Assembly: GCA_911728455.2 (NCBI GenBank)
Contig: OU452239.1
Coordinates: 2,116,300 to 2,180,299, forward strand
From: Marthasterias glacialis
Lineage: Eukaryota; Echinodermata; Asteroidea; Forcipulatida; Asteriidae
DNA length: 64,000 nt
Direction of reading: 5' to 3'
Shown in pieces: positions 54,230 through 64,000 of this stretch. Position 1 is the stretch's first letter. Each line of letters opens with the position of its first letter. The position numbers and the translations under genes were made by a program. Under the pieces are notes generated by a model. That model was not told the origin of the DNA and made no database searches. It saw only the letters and a list, made by a program, of their open reading frames with translations.

Positions 54230-57106
54230 TCTATCAACGATAACGTTAAATCTTGGAATCTCGCAAAAAATTCTGCTGCTGGAAAGTCTTCTACCTTTTA
54301 ATGTGTTCTTTGTTTTCTATTTGTTTACGGAACATTCTAATGACACACCCAGAAAAGATGTTCTGAGTGGGATTGAGAAATACAATCTGCCGTACACTTG
54401 GTGTATTTAGTCACATTCAACGTATTCAAATTTAGGACAGAAGAAAGGACACGATTAAGTTTTTTTTTTTTTTTGGTGGGGGAATATATAGATCAATCAT
54501 GGTCATGTAATAAGGAAAGCAAAGGAAGGTTTTGTGGAGTTTACAAACTTTGCCATTCACACCGTTCAGGTTGTCTGTTACCAGCAATGTTTTTAAATAT
54601 TGTGTATTCACATTTCTAAGCAATGCACAGCCGTTGAGAATAACCAGTTGCTCAAATTGTTCATGTATTTTTTTCTCGGAGGGGAGGGTTGCCTTGATTG
54701 GCAAGGATAGTTTTTGTACAAGTCATCGGTAGAGGGCGAAACATCGACTGGCTCCGAGGGACTGTGCCAGCGAGCATTGTTCAAACCTAGGGCAGAGTCC
54801 GAATTAATGCCTACGGCTACAGTACGGCTGAATCACCGCGTGAAGAATAGGACGTCCTTAGCAACAGCCGTGGCCGTAACAGCTAATTTGGATACGGCCT
54901 CGCTTTGATCCAGAAGTGTCTTTGATACATAATCTCTTCTCCAGTGGGGAGGTACTGAACAGAAGTACTCTCTGTACGTTTGTGTACTGACCCTCATAAA
55001 ATGACAAAAATGCCAGAAAATTCTGCATCGAAGTGTAATGTTTGAGTTCCGTAGCTAATATATAAACCACTCCAGACTATTCTGTTCGTATGTGATGCAG
55101 TTTTGTAGCCCAAAGAGCAGTGTAAACGAATCGTATACATAAATGTACACGCACATTAATTCCACTGCATTACCTGTACCCAAAACGTCATCACTTACCA
55201 ACAGAATCAGCACTGTGTGTTTTTTGTTTAATTGCACACCGACATTGAAGGACTTTTTATTGGAACAATAATAATTATTTTGTGTAAACAACAATCAGTG
55301 TCATGTGACACATTTATTTTGCCTTGAATTGCGGTATAAAATTAAGACACAAATAATATATCATACGACAAAATTATGAAGACTTTGCAGTATGAACTTG
55401 GAGATAAATGAAGGCAATTTAGATCTAGAACTTTTAAAAATGCTATTATTGGCGCTTTTGACAGATGCCCGTTACAATCTAAAGTTGTTCAAAAATGACA
55501 AATAAACACTTTAGATCTAGATCTGTTTAATTAAATATTAACAACGTTTTTGAAAGATGCCCGTTACAAAGTAAAGTTATTCAAAAATATACATTTTATG
55601 CAACATACTTTTTATGCAGCAAATAATGTTTGTCCTGAACATAATAGGCTGCATTAGGTCTGTTTGTTTAGTAAAAGGATAAATGCTTTAATATCTCTCT
55701 GATGAGTAAAACTTTGCAGGGGAGTAAAATACTTGGTTTGGTAATTTAAAGAACAACATTTCCGTACTGAGCGCTCAAAAAGGTGGTGTGGGTGTGTGAG
55801 TTTGTTTAGGCATTCAAACCGGGGACTTATAACAAAAGAGGACAATAGGGTCCCCGGTTGGAAAAGGTCCCCATTAGGAAATCGTGTTCAAAACCAATGA
55901 GAGCTGTTGCTAAAAAGTTAGAGTACAAACAAAAGAGGGACAATAGGAGGTCCCTGATTGGAGGTAAAAACACACTTGGGTGTGTGGGCATGTTTGACCA
56001 TATGCTCCGAGGACATTTTTCAATAGGGACAATAGGTCCTCACTAGTCAGTTCTTTGTCTTCATGGGTCCTCGGACGCCATTTGTGTACAAAACCAATGG
56101 AGATTGCTTCAGTACAGGAACAATATAATTAACAATAGAAGTCCTCGGACGTAATGGTGATGGTAATGGTGATGTATCGTAGCTCTTACTAACACCACGC
56201 TTGTTTGTAACAAAAAAATGTAATTTTCTTTCTTCTTGATGATACTGTCAGAAACTAATGACTCAGCATTTGATGCTTCAAACATTCTTTCATTTTAACC
56301 TTATAAAAAAAATCGCAATACAAATTACTGGTTGCCGATAATAAGAGACACTTAATGTTCACTTTGGAACTAAGACTTCTGAATTTGAATTAAAAGGCTA
56401 TGTTATTCAATGACAACATTAACGAAAAGGACGGAAATTGTACGTAAATATTAAACATTGGGTATATTTTGAAATGTGAACCACGATTCTGATAACTTAC
56501 TGCAAGAGCCTTTAAAAATAAACCTCTTTCCAGCAAACTCAGGCAGTGCAGGGACTAGAGGCTTAAAGGGTTACCACAACATTGGTAAGATTTAAAAACA
56601 AGGATGTTCACAGATTAACAAAAAAAAAAAAAAATAAATAAAAGTAATAATAATTACATCTTTTATAATTTCACAGATTTAGAGATTTAGAGATAGCGGT
56701 TTATCGCAGTTTGTTTTGTTTTGTTTGTGTAGTTTTCTTTCTTTCTTCTTCTCAAGACTTTAAGAAAGTCAACTAAACATAGCAACATTTTAGTTAAAAA
56801 TTTAACAGTTATGCTATATTATATTAAGTATAATGGAATCAAACTTTATATGTAGGGAAAAAACCTTTAGAGACAAAATTGACCTTGTTATACACAACCA
56901 AAACGTAAAGGGAAAAGGTCAAGTCCTGAAATGAAAAGTTCTCGTTTGCAATAAAGAAAAAAAACGCTGTAGTAATCTTGACGATGTTAACATGGAGGAA
57001 AAAATCTAAATGGATACATAGAGCCAGACATCCTCACCCCACCCTTCCCACTCCTGGTTAGGAGATGAAAACAAGATGGTTGCCCCTTAAAGATGTATGG
57101 CGCCCT
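54230..57106. other. Intergenic region between gene A and gene B
   Basis: AT-rich with poly-T (54459-54475) and poly-A (56618-56632) runs, and repeated words GGTCCCC / GGACAATAGG around 55820-56060 suggesting a small degenerate repeat. No supported coding exon. Gene B's 3' UTR must lie just below 57107. Confidence 0.5.
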
Positions 57107-57292
57107 CTAGCTGCTAGACATCTGAATTGCATCGAATTCAAAATGACCGATGTAAGTTTTCTTCACAGGGTCGTACTTTCCGCCCCAGCAGACGATGAGG
57201 GCGTACAATTTTTTCCATTGACCAGACGATGTTGTCACGGTATTGGAAGGTACCTGGCGACCGTTGTGGGCAATGACGTTTCCTCCATCAAC
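57107..57292 (-). CDS. Gene B exon 5 and stop
   Basis: Residues 247-307. VDGGNVIAHNGRQVPSNTVT, SSGQWKKLYALIVCWGGKYD, KKTYIGHFEFDAIQMSSS then TAG. Confidence 0.9.
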   Translation of the reverse strand, partial: VDGGNVIAHNGRQVPSNTVTTSSGQWKKLYALIVCWGGKYDPVKKTYIGHFEFDAIQMSSS

Positions 57293-60200
57293 CTGTAAGA
57301 AAGGTGACAAGAATAGATAATGTAGTTTATGTGTATACAGAGGGGGAAAGAGCTTTGCAAAACCTCTACCAAAAGTTTAGTTTTTGTAATGACATAAATA
57401 GATGGTGTGGAAAGTGAACCAAAATACCCTGCTCCCAGTTTTTCTGACGATAACCCAAGTAAATATACAGATTATAAGATTATATTCTTCTAAGGTTTAC
57501 ACCGCAACGCACATGAGAGATGACGAAGTACATAGATGTGTCTATAAACATATTGGTTCTCCACCATGCAGTCTTAAATCCTATTTATACATAACATTGT
57601 TAAGTTTTAATCAGAATTTATCATCTTTCATCAAGCTTCGTTGTATTATGATTACCATTAAGTTTAAGTTAATTACCATTAAGTCTTAAATCCTATTTAT
57701 ACATAACATTGTTAAGTTTTAATCAGAATTTATCATCTTTCATCAAGCTTCGTTGTATTATGATTACCATTAAGTTTGCAGGTTTTTCCATTTCCTTCCT
57801 TTTTTTTCTTTGCATCAACAAAACCTCGGTTGCCCCATTACTGAAATGGGTGGGCACTATACGGTAGCACATTACAAGATCAAGTCTGCTGCCATATAGC
57901 GTTCCAAAGTCTCACATTGTTAGCCCTATACCAAGACTGGTCCCCTGTCTTGATCCACAAGGATAAAGACAGGCACTGGTCTTACACATCTAAATGTTTT
58001 CACTGGATATACATATACATGCAACCACGCACAACTACCAAACTATAAGACACACATGATTATTTGTGAACACAACATACAAGGTCAACGGCACATAATG
58101 GCAGGCAACCACCAGGTTCTAAAGGCCGATATTTGGTGTTATTCAAGAGCCTCGAAGTGTGACGTCAGATGTTTGGGCTAACCCTAACCCTAACCCTTAC
58201 CTCACATGGAAGATTCGTGCATATGTACACCGTGTATGCACTCTGACCATCTACGCCAGTGACTGTTACTCGTACCTCGTAGCGTGACCCCGTCTTGGGT
58301 GTTGGGCAGAAGGTAAAGTTCAAGAGTGCTTTTTGCTTGTATTGCAGTGGCTGCACAGTAGAGACGGATACAATCTGGGTGAGGTAGACAGGATCACGCT
58401 CCACCAGACGGAACTTGGGGTGCTGAAAATATTTCTGGTCCCACTGCTTGGGCGCGGTCGCCTGTGAACGGATGAGAGCGGCCTCGGCACTGTTCTGTAG
58501 ATGACGAAGAAAAAACAAATCAAAGTAATATTTCTATAGAGACAATTTTTTCTTTGTGATTTAGAAACATTGGTTGGTACAGCCAGCGGCTGATTTCACA
58601 TCACTGACAAATCCATGGAAGCCACCCACCGATGTACAGTTTTTATCGTTTTACATTCAACTGTTTTGATAACTCAATTGTCTTAATAGTACTGCATTTT
58701 ACTAATTTAATAACTACATGAATGTGTTATACAGGGCCCTCATGAATGTCAGCTGCAATATCGACAACCCTGCCTAAATAAAACTGCAAAATAGAAATAG
58801 AAATCAAGTCTTGCACCTAGACTCCAACTAACATACCTTAGGAAACATCTCAGCATCCAGTGTAAAGGAGATGGCCTCCACACCCCCAGCTGTGCCCTTG
58901 ATGTAGATATCATTGCCATTGGGCCATGACTTGATCAAACAGATAGGTCCAGCAGTTCCCCCTGAGTTGACATTCGTGCACAAAGCACTGGACTGTGTCT
59001 ACAATGGAATTTGAAAGTTTATTATAAAGCTTTTGTCGCTGTCTGAATTACATTTTTTTTTCAAAAAGAGCTGTGTATTGAGAAAGTTGCGACAACTTGC
59101 GATTATAAGCCATTTTCGGTCCAAACAACACATGTGCATACACAGGAAACCAGACTATACTGCACATGAGGTTGTTCTACGCTTGGACCGAAAATGGCGT
59201 CTAGACAACCACGTGGCCAAAGAAAAGTGGTCCTCAATGTCGCCTATAATTATACACAGCTCTGATTTTACTAAACACACCACCCAATCAATCTGTGAAA
59301 TTGACAATAAATTTCACAAGTTTCAGTGAGAACAGTAACAAACGGTTTGTGTTTACCTGACTATTCCCTTGTTTCGATTGCAAAAATAAAAAAAATGAGA
59401 GACTTAGGAACATTAGGTGGCAGAAGACTTACGGCAGAAGAGCCGTTGGTTTACTCAACGTTTCGGATAGTATGCTCTATTCTATCCGTCGTCAGGAGAC
59501 TACTGGACTACTGGACTCCAACTGGACGGCTAGTTTACATGGACGAGTGCGCTGAACCGTGACGTTGAGTAAACCACCGGTTCTTTTCAGAGCCACCACC
59601 ACTCCAAAGAGATTTTATGCATGGTGCTACCGCCAACCTTTCCCTCATTGTACAAGTTTCATTTAAATTTACAATTTACGTAGTTCTGAGCATGCGCATA
59701 TTTCAAACAACAATGAATATTCCGGGTAAGTCTGCTGCCACCTACAGTCCAAAAAGCCTGCCATTAACGGCGGTTTATTGACGCCATCTTCTCTGACATC
59801 ATTTCAGATGAAAAACTTCTTTCAGGAGGATCGTTACTAAAATTGAACTTTATAATAAATTAATTTTCAGATTAAAACTTGTCAGTTTCAACGGCACTCT
59901 CAAAGCATTCCTTGCTGTGATTAATCAGCTTGTTTTGAGTAACGGTCTTAAATAATGTTAAATTAATACAGAATTCGTGCTCACAAAGTCTGCCATTTTT
60001 GGAGTACAAATGCATGCAAAGATAATAACAATGCACGAATAAATGCACGCAGGTTGTTCAAACAGCAAACTTTGCATAAACACACACATGAAATCAGACT
60101 CCCAAGATGGCGAAACCAAGACTCAAGATCGTGTAATGAAGTCAAGTGATTTTGATCAAGATATGCACGAATTGATTACCTTTCCAGGTGCGTCGACAAC

Positions 60201-61820
60201 GTAGTATCTGAAGACACCATATGTGGGATCCCAGTCAGGGTTGTTGCTCAATAAAACGGTTACGTTGACCGCCAAGCCCTGAGACTGATTGCACAACAGA
60301 CCAATCAGAGTCATCGTCTCATCCTGGTGCGCTGTCGTCACCTCCGTGGTGAGATATTTGCTAACAACAGGCACGTTAATAACTGGTAGCGGACTATTCG
60401 CAGAGATACCTGACAGATACAAAAGGTCAATACTGTACGAGTTCCAACGTTTGTTTGTACCACTTCTTTGGGAGAAAATATATACATAAACTGTCCTTAT
60501 GGGAGAGACTGGAACTGTACACATGCTTCATTTAGCAAGCATCCTGTTTTAAAAGATAGGCCTAGTTAACTTTAATCATTGTTCTTTTATTGCACTTTCA
60601 CCAGCTAAAAAAAAGATGCGCATGGTGTGGAAATGAAGTTAGCGCAAGTCCTCCACTCCATTCTCTGTGCTACAAATTCCGTGGATATTTTGTTTATACC
60701 ATACCTTCTCTCTTCTGGATTAGGTTTTGGACGCAAGCTCTAACCCAAACATTTCGGGTAGGCTACATGGGCGCATACTGCACCAAATAAGTTGACAGTC
60801 ATCTTGAGAAGCGTCGTCGCATTCATATGATACAACATTTGTTACTCATGATGAACATAATTGTCGAGTCGCAGAGTGAGGTTTACTTAGTCTCTGTTTT
60901 TTCTCTCTACATTTGAAGCTTTGACTGCAAAAAATTAGGCTAGATGAGAGATATTCAAATTTGTTTAATGGAGTTAAGTGTTGTCACTGCTACAAAAATT
61001 GAATAATTCTCATCAAGCCTAATTCGCCACCGGTCCCACGAAGTGACACAAATGTAAAAGCGCGTAAAAAGGACGTTTTGAGATATTTGCATTTTAAAAG
61101 ATGCGAAATTTAAAACTCAAAATGCTGCAGAACTGAAACTTTCTTGTGCAGTTCAAATGCCCTAATATGTTTTTGTTTTATTAAGAGTTAGATCTTTTCA
61201 TTATCATAATAAAAAAATAACCAAAACATTGATTAATTAATACAATTATTCGTCAAACATGCCCGTCTGTTCGTGAAAACGCAAAATCACGATGACCTAC
61301 TGTCCACATCTTTAGTGCATGTTTTAACACAGTGAAGGGCGCGCATGTCACGTGATCACGCACATACTAACATGCGTGTCACTTCGTAAAAACGCAAATT
61401 CGACTTGACCTAGATGCCTGTAAATTTTATACGTGTTTTGTACATGTTTAGGGATTCGTGTCTCTTTGTGAAAACGCAAAATGCAACTATTTAGATAAAT
61501 GCTCACTTACCAATTCATGTAATTAAGAAGTTAAGCATATTTTTGACTAAGAAGCAATTTGGGATGACATTCGTGTCACTTCGTGGGAACGGCGACGAAT
61601 TTTGCAGTCACAGCTTCAAATGGAGAGAGAAAAATCAGAGACTGATTCCATCGCCAGCTGCACACTTAGTAAACCTTACGCTGCGACTCGACAATTATGT
61701 TCATCATGAGTAACAAATGTTGTAGCATATGAATGCGACGACGCTTCCCAAGATGACTGTCTACTTACCAACTGCGAAAAGCACCATCAGACTGCCAAGA
61801 ACTGACCACACCGACTGCAT
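57107..61820 (-). CDS. Gene B: unrecognised secreted protein, 307 aa (five exons), paralogue of gene A
   Basis: Exons 61769-61820, 60180-60409, 58837-58998, 58201-58494 and 57107-57292 sum to 924 nt with the same phases as gene A (1,0,0,0). Signal peptide MQSVWSVLGSLMVLFAV. Shared blocks: YLTTEVTTAHQDETMTLIGL, NVTVLLSNNPDWDP, YYVVDAPGK; SALCTNVN, DIYIKG, AISFTLDAE; FTFCPTPKTGSRYEV, YIC, PCE; HNGRQVPSNTVTT, WKKLYALIVCWGG, IGHFEFDAI. Clearly homologous to gene A across its whole length, diverged most at the signal peptide and the start of exon 4. Function unknown; probably extracellular. Confidence 0.86.
57571..57777. repeat. 112-bp tandem duplication in gene B intron 4
   Basis: GTCTTAAATCCTATTTATAC ... 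CCATTAAGTTT occurs from 57571 and again from 57683, nearly identical. Confidence 0.93.
58175..58200 (-). repeat. Telomere-type repeat at a splice donor
   Basis: On the minus strand the intron opens GTAAGGGTTAGGGTTAGGGT, three TTAGGG units directly after exon 4 of gene B. Confidence 0.9.
58201..58494 (-). CDS. Gene B exon 4
   Basis: Residues 149-246, phase 0-0. NSAEAALIRSQATAPKQWDQ, RDPVYLTQIVSVSTV, LLNFTFCPTPKTGSRYEVRV, AYTVYICTNLPCE. Donor GAG|GTAAGGG runs straight into TTAGGG repeats. Confidence 0.88.
58837..58998 (-). CDS. Gene B exon 3
   Basis: Residues 95-148, phase 0-0. TQSSALCTNVNSGGTAGPIC, LIKSWPNGNDIYIKG, GVEAISFTLDAEMFPK. One codon shorter than gene A exon 3. Confidence 0.88.
59440..59580. 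repeat. Inverted repeat with CTGACGA-hairpin-GAAAC motif
   Basis: GGTTTACTCAACG on the left (59451) and CGTTGAGTAAACC on the right (59562) enclose, on the minus strand, CTGACGACGGATAG, loop, CTATCCGAAACG. Probable short non-autonomous element in gene B intron 2. Confidence 0.65.
60180..60409 (-). CDS. Gene B exon 2
   Basis: Residues 18-94. ISANSPLPVINVPVVSKYL; TTEVTTAHQDETMTLIGLLC; NQSQGLAVNVTVLLSNNPDW; GVFRYYVVDAPGK. Two N-glycosylation sequons (NQS, NVT). Confidence 0.88.
60791..61768. mobile_element. Foldback (long inverted repeat) element in gene B intron 1
   Basis: Arms about 145 bp, 60788-60936 and 61618-61768, sharing GACAGTCATCTTG, AAGCGTCGTCGCATTCATAT, ACTCATGATGAACATAATTG and GAAGC(T/G)(T/G)TGACTGCAAAA. 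The interior repeats a TTCGT(G/A)AAAACGCAAA word four times. No transposase. The outer right edge overlaps the donor of gene B exon 1. Confidence 0.85.
61769..61820 (-). CDS. Gene B exon 1: signal peptide
   Basis: MQSVWSVLGSLMVLFAV, phase 1 donor (TTG|GTAAGT). The donor coincides with the outer edge of an inverted-repeat element (60791-61768). Confidence 0.85.
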
Positions 61821-61962
61821 GGCGATGGGCTGGTAACTTCAACGCTTTGACGATAAAAAACAAGAAGCGAGATGATGGCGATCTTGTCAATTTTCGGGAA
61901 CAAACGCGTGTGTTGTTTTGGAAGGGTGTTTCACCAGTATGCAGACTTGGAACATCCTCCTT

Positions 61963-61973
61963 GCTATTTATGC
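61963..61973 (-). promoter_or_regulatory. TATA-like box of gene B
   Basis: GCATAAATAGC on the minus strand, about 145 bp before the ATG, beside two ATGCATAATT words (61971-62013) that resemble POU/homeodomain sites. Inferred only. Confidence 0.35.
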
Positions 61974-62189
61974 AGAATTATGCATCTGCGCAGCGCATGG
62001 TACATAATTATGCATGACATTCGTGAACCCCGAGACGGGAAATTTCCAGGATTGCGACACCGGGGAAAATTCGCCATCGATTGCACATCACGGGGGTTTC
62101 CCAACTTGGCAAATGCTATTGAGCTCAAGTGTGATGTTTCCGTAGGTGGACACCCCCCCCCCCCCAACACACACAAACACACACACACA

Positions 62190-62375
62190 TTCCTATTTTT
62201 GCATCCTTGTGGAGACTTCTTTTGTTCTTTCCTTTGTCCCTGTAGTTAACATCCTCCCATAGACTTTGTACACAAAATTCCTTGTGGAGCAACCCTCTCT
62301 TTAGAATTTCCCTATGGAGACACATTGTTCCTTGCTTTCCCTTTTGTCTGTCTCCATAAGGCAGCGAATATCAGG

Positions 62376-62434
<59 letters not shown>

Positions 62435-62960
62435 CATTTTTGCATCCTTGTGGAGACCTCTATTGTTCTTTCCTTTGTCCCTGTACTTAATATTTTCTCA
62501 TAGACTTTGTACACAAATTTCCTTGTGGAGCATTCCTCTCTTTAGAATTCCCCAGTGGAGACCAATTGTTCTTGCGCTTGCCTTTTGTTATAGGACTCCA
62601 CAAGGGAGCGAATTCGAGCACATTCTTACACATGGCCAGTTGCGGGGTACTTCATTGTTCAACTTATTGTCCCTTTTCTAAAGAATTCCCTTGTGGGGTC
62701 CTTTTGTTCCTATTGAATTTACCTTGTGGGGTCCATTGTTCTTTTGTTGTCAGGACCCCACAAGTGCCGATGTGTAAGCCCACACACACACACAGGGCAC
62801 ACATGTTTTGTTACATTCACTGTGTGGACCTTCCTTTGTTCTCATGCAGTGAACATTTTAGAAAAAAACCTTGTGTAGACGTGTGCAAGTCCACAGAAGG
62901 TCACAGAACCCTGCCTTGTGTGGACCTCTTTTGTTCTGTGGTCCACACTTCGTAGGCAAT
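62190..62960. repeat. Minisatellite with CA runs and CCTTGTGGAG words
   Basis: A unit of about 240 bp is duplicated (from 62190 and from 62431; shared GCATCCTTGTGGAGAC and CATAGACTTTGTACACAAA). A (CA)n run lies at about 62378-62431. Further degenerate CCTTGTG(G/T)GG(T/A)CC words run to 62960, some inverted (GGACCCCACAAG). Noncoding. Confidence 0.85.
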
Positions 62961-64000
62961 GTTTACTCACACACACACACATTCTTTTTAAAGGTATTGT
63001 ACATGATTGGTAAGACGGACATGTTATGAAATAAATAAACGTTCACAGATTTACACATAACTTACACGATTTAAAGACGGTCGTGGTGCAAACCTTTCCC
63101 TGAAATATTTTTCCATGGAATGCTTTAGTTTTTGAAAAATGAGTAAAAACCAAGGCAAACGATTAACTGTTATCACGCGTGATAAAACCGCAGGTTTTTT
63201 TTTTTAATTAACCGAATGCTGCCCTCACACGACCGATGTTACAGAGGCTACATTCTCAATTGGTGTAAACATTAGATTCCCGAATGACTCAATCTGAAAG
63301 ATCCCCACGCACGTTGACTGTGTAAAATTATAGCGCGCTCTCAGCTGTGTACGACTTATCTGCTGCACACATACCATTGGTATACTGTACAGTAGTACAT
63401 GTACTGCCGTCTCCGATCGTTGGTGTTGGTACGAACTGAAAGTAACAATGGAGGACACGTCCGACAAGCGTGGTTGCTAGGAAAATAAGCAAAAGCTTTC
63501 CGATAGTGCCAAGAAACGGTCCAAACTTGCTTCAAGCCAAAGGTGTAGAGATCGACAGAAACTTATCAGTGGTAACCTAAAACTACCAATTTCCCTGATC
63601 CAACGGTGGAGGACAAAAGCGCTCGAGTCACTAATGTCCAACACCAAGTTTGCAAAAATGGACAAAAACGAAAACGAAATTCGCACTATTGTCAGAACAA
63701 AAACATATTGAAACATAATGATTCTCCTCTTGTTCCCTACTGTGCTTTGTTTGTTTTCTCCCTTTGTTCATTGTAATTGTCCCTTGTAACAATCCGTATT
63801 AAATTATATGCAGGAACATTGCATTATAGATGCAACGACTGTGATAATCAAAACCATAGCCCGGGCTGGGCGGCAGCTTTGCATCTGAAGTGGCTCGCTG
63901 GCCGCGGCCCGGCGATCTGCTGCTTTGAACAAATACTTCGCAGCCAGGCCTGGCGCCCTGCTTCGTTGGCTATGAAAACATTATCACACATATTTTTTGT
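62961..64000. other. Upstream flank, no gene recognised
   Basis: A sequence at 63040-63180 resembles 7395-7500 (GTTCACAGATTT(A/G)CACATAACTTA), a dispersed repeat. GC-rich segment at 63860-63960. No supported coding region. Confidence 0.5.

Overview
This is a eukaryotic window: many short exons with GT/AG borders, long AT-rich introns, SINE/MITE debris, a Penelope-like retroelement and long microsatellites. A very large adhesion GPCR, tRNA-Leu-derived SINEs and abundant small inverted-repeat elements suggest a marine invertebrate deuterostome, most plausibly an echinoderm. No rRNA or phylogenetic marker is present, so that placement is an inference.

Region 1 (948-40332, minus strand) holds one complete gene, which I assembled by hand from 33 exons. 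The coding length is 9555 nt, the frame closes exactly, and the product is 3184 aa. It is an adhesion G-protein-coupled receptor: signal peptide, five LamG/pentraxin-like modules alternating with five Ig-like modules, seven more Ig-like modules in a row, a short GAIN region, a complete GPS with an HL/T cleavage site, seven membrane segments and a tail of about 33 residues. Every ectodomain module is one exon (or a few exons) in phase 1-1.

Region 2 (40333-45949) is mostly repeat: a 420-bp CAAA array and scattered MITEs. It also has weak candidate exons at 44674-45034 (plus) and 45071-45183 (minus).

Region 3 (45950-61820, minus strand) holds two tandem paralogues, here called gene A (45950-53272, 296 aa) and gene B (57107-61820, 307 aa). 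Both have five coding exons with identical phases, a signal peptide and the same conserved blocks. I do not recognise the family. They look like small secreted, cysteine-containing proteins. Intron 1 of gene A carries a 5'-truncated Penelope-like element (reverse transcriptase plus GIY-YIG) between inverted copies of a tRNA-like sequence, followed by tandem 324-bp units carrying the same tRNA-like sequence. Gene B has telomere-type repeats at one splice donor and a foldback element ending at another.

Region 4 (61821-64000) is upstream of gene B: a TATA-like motif, a CA-rich minisatellite and no supported gene.

All three supported genes run on the minus strand. Nothing in the sequence ties the receptor to the secreted pair functionally; adjacency alone makes a receptor-ligand relation only a speculation.
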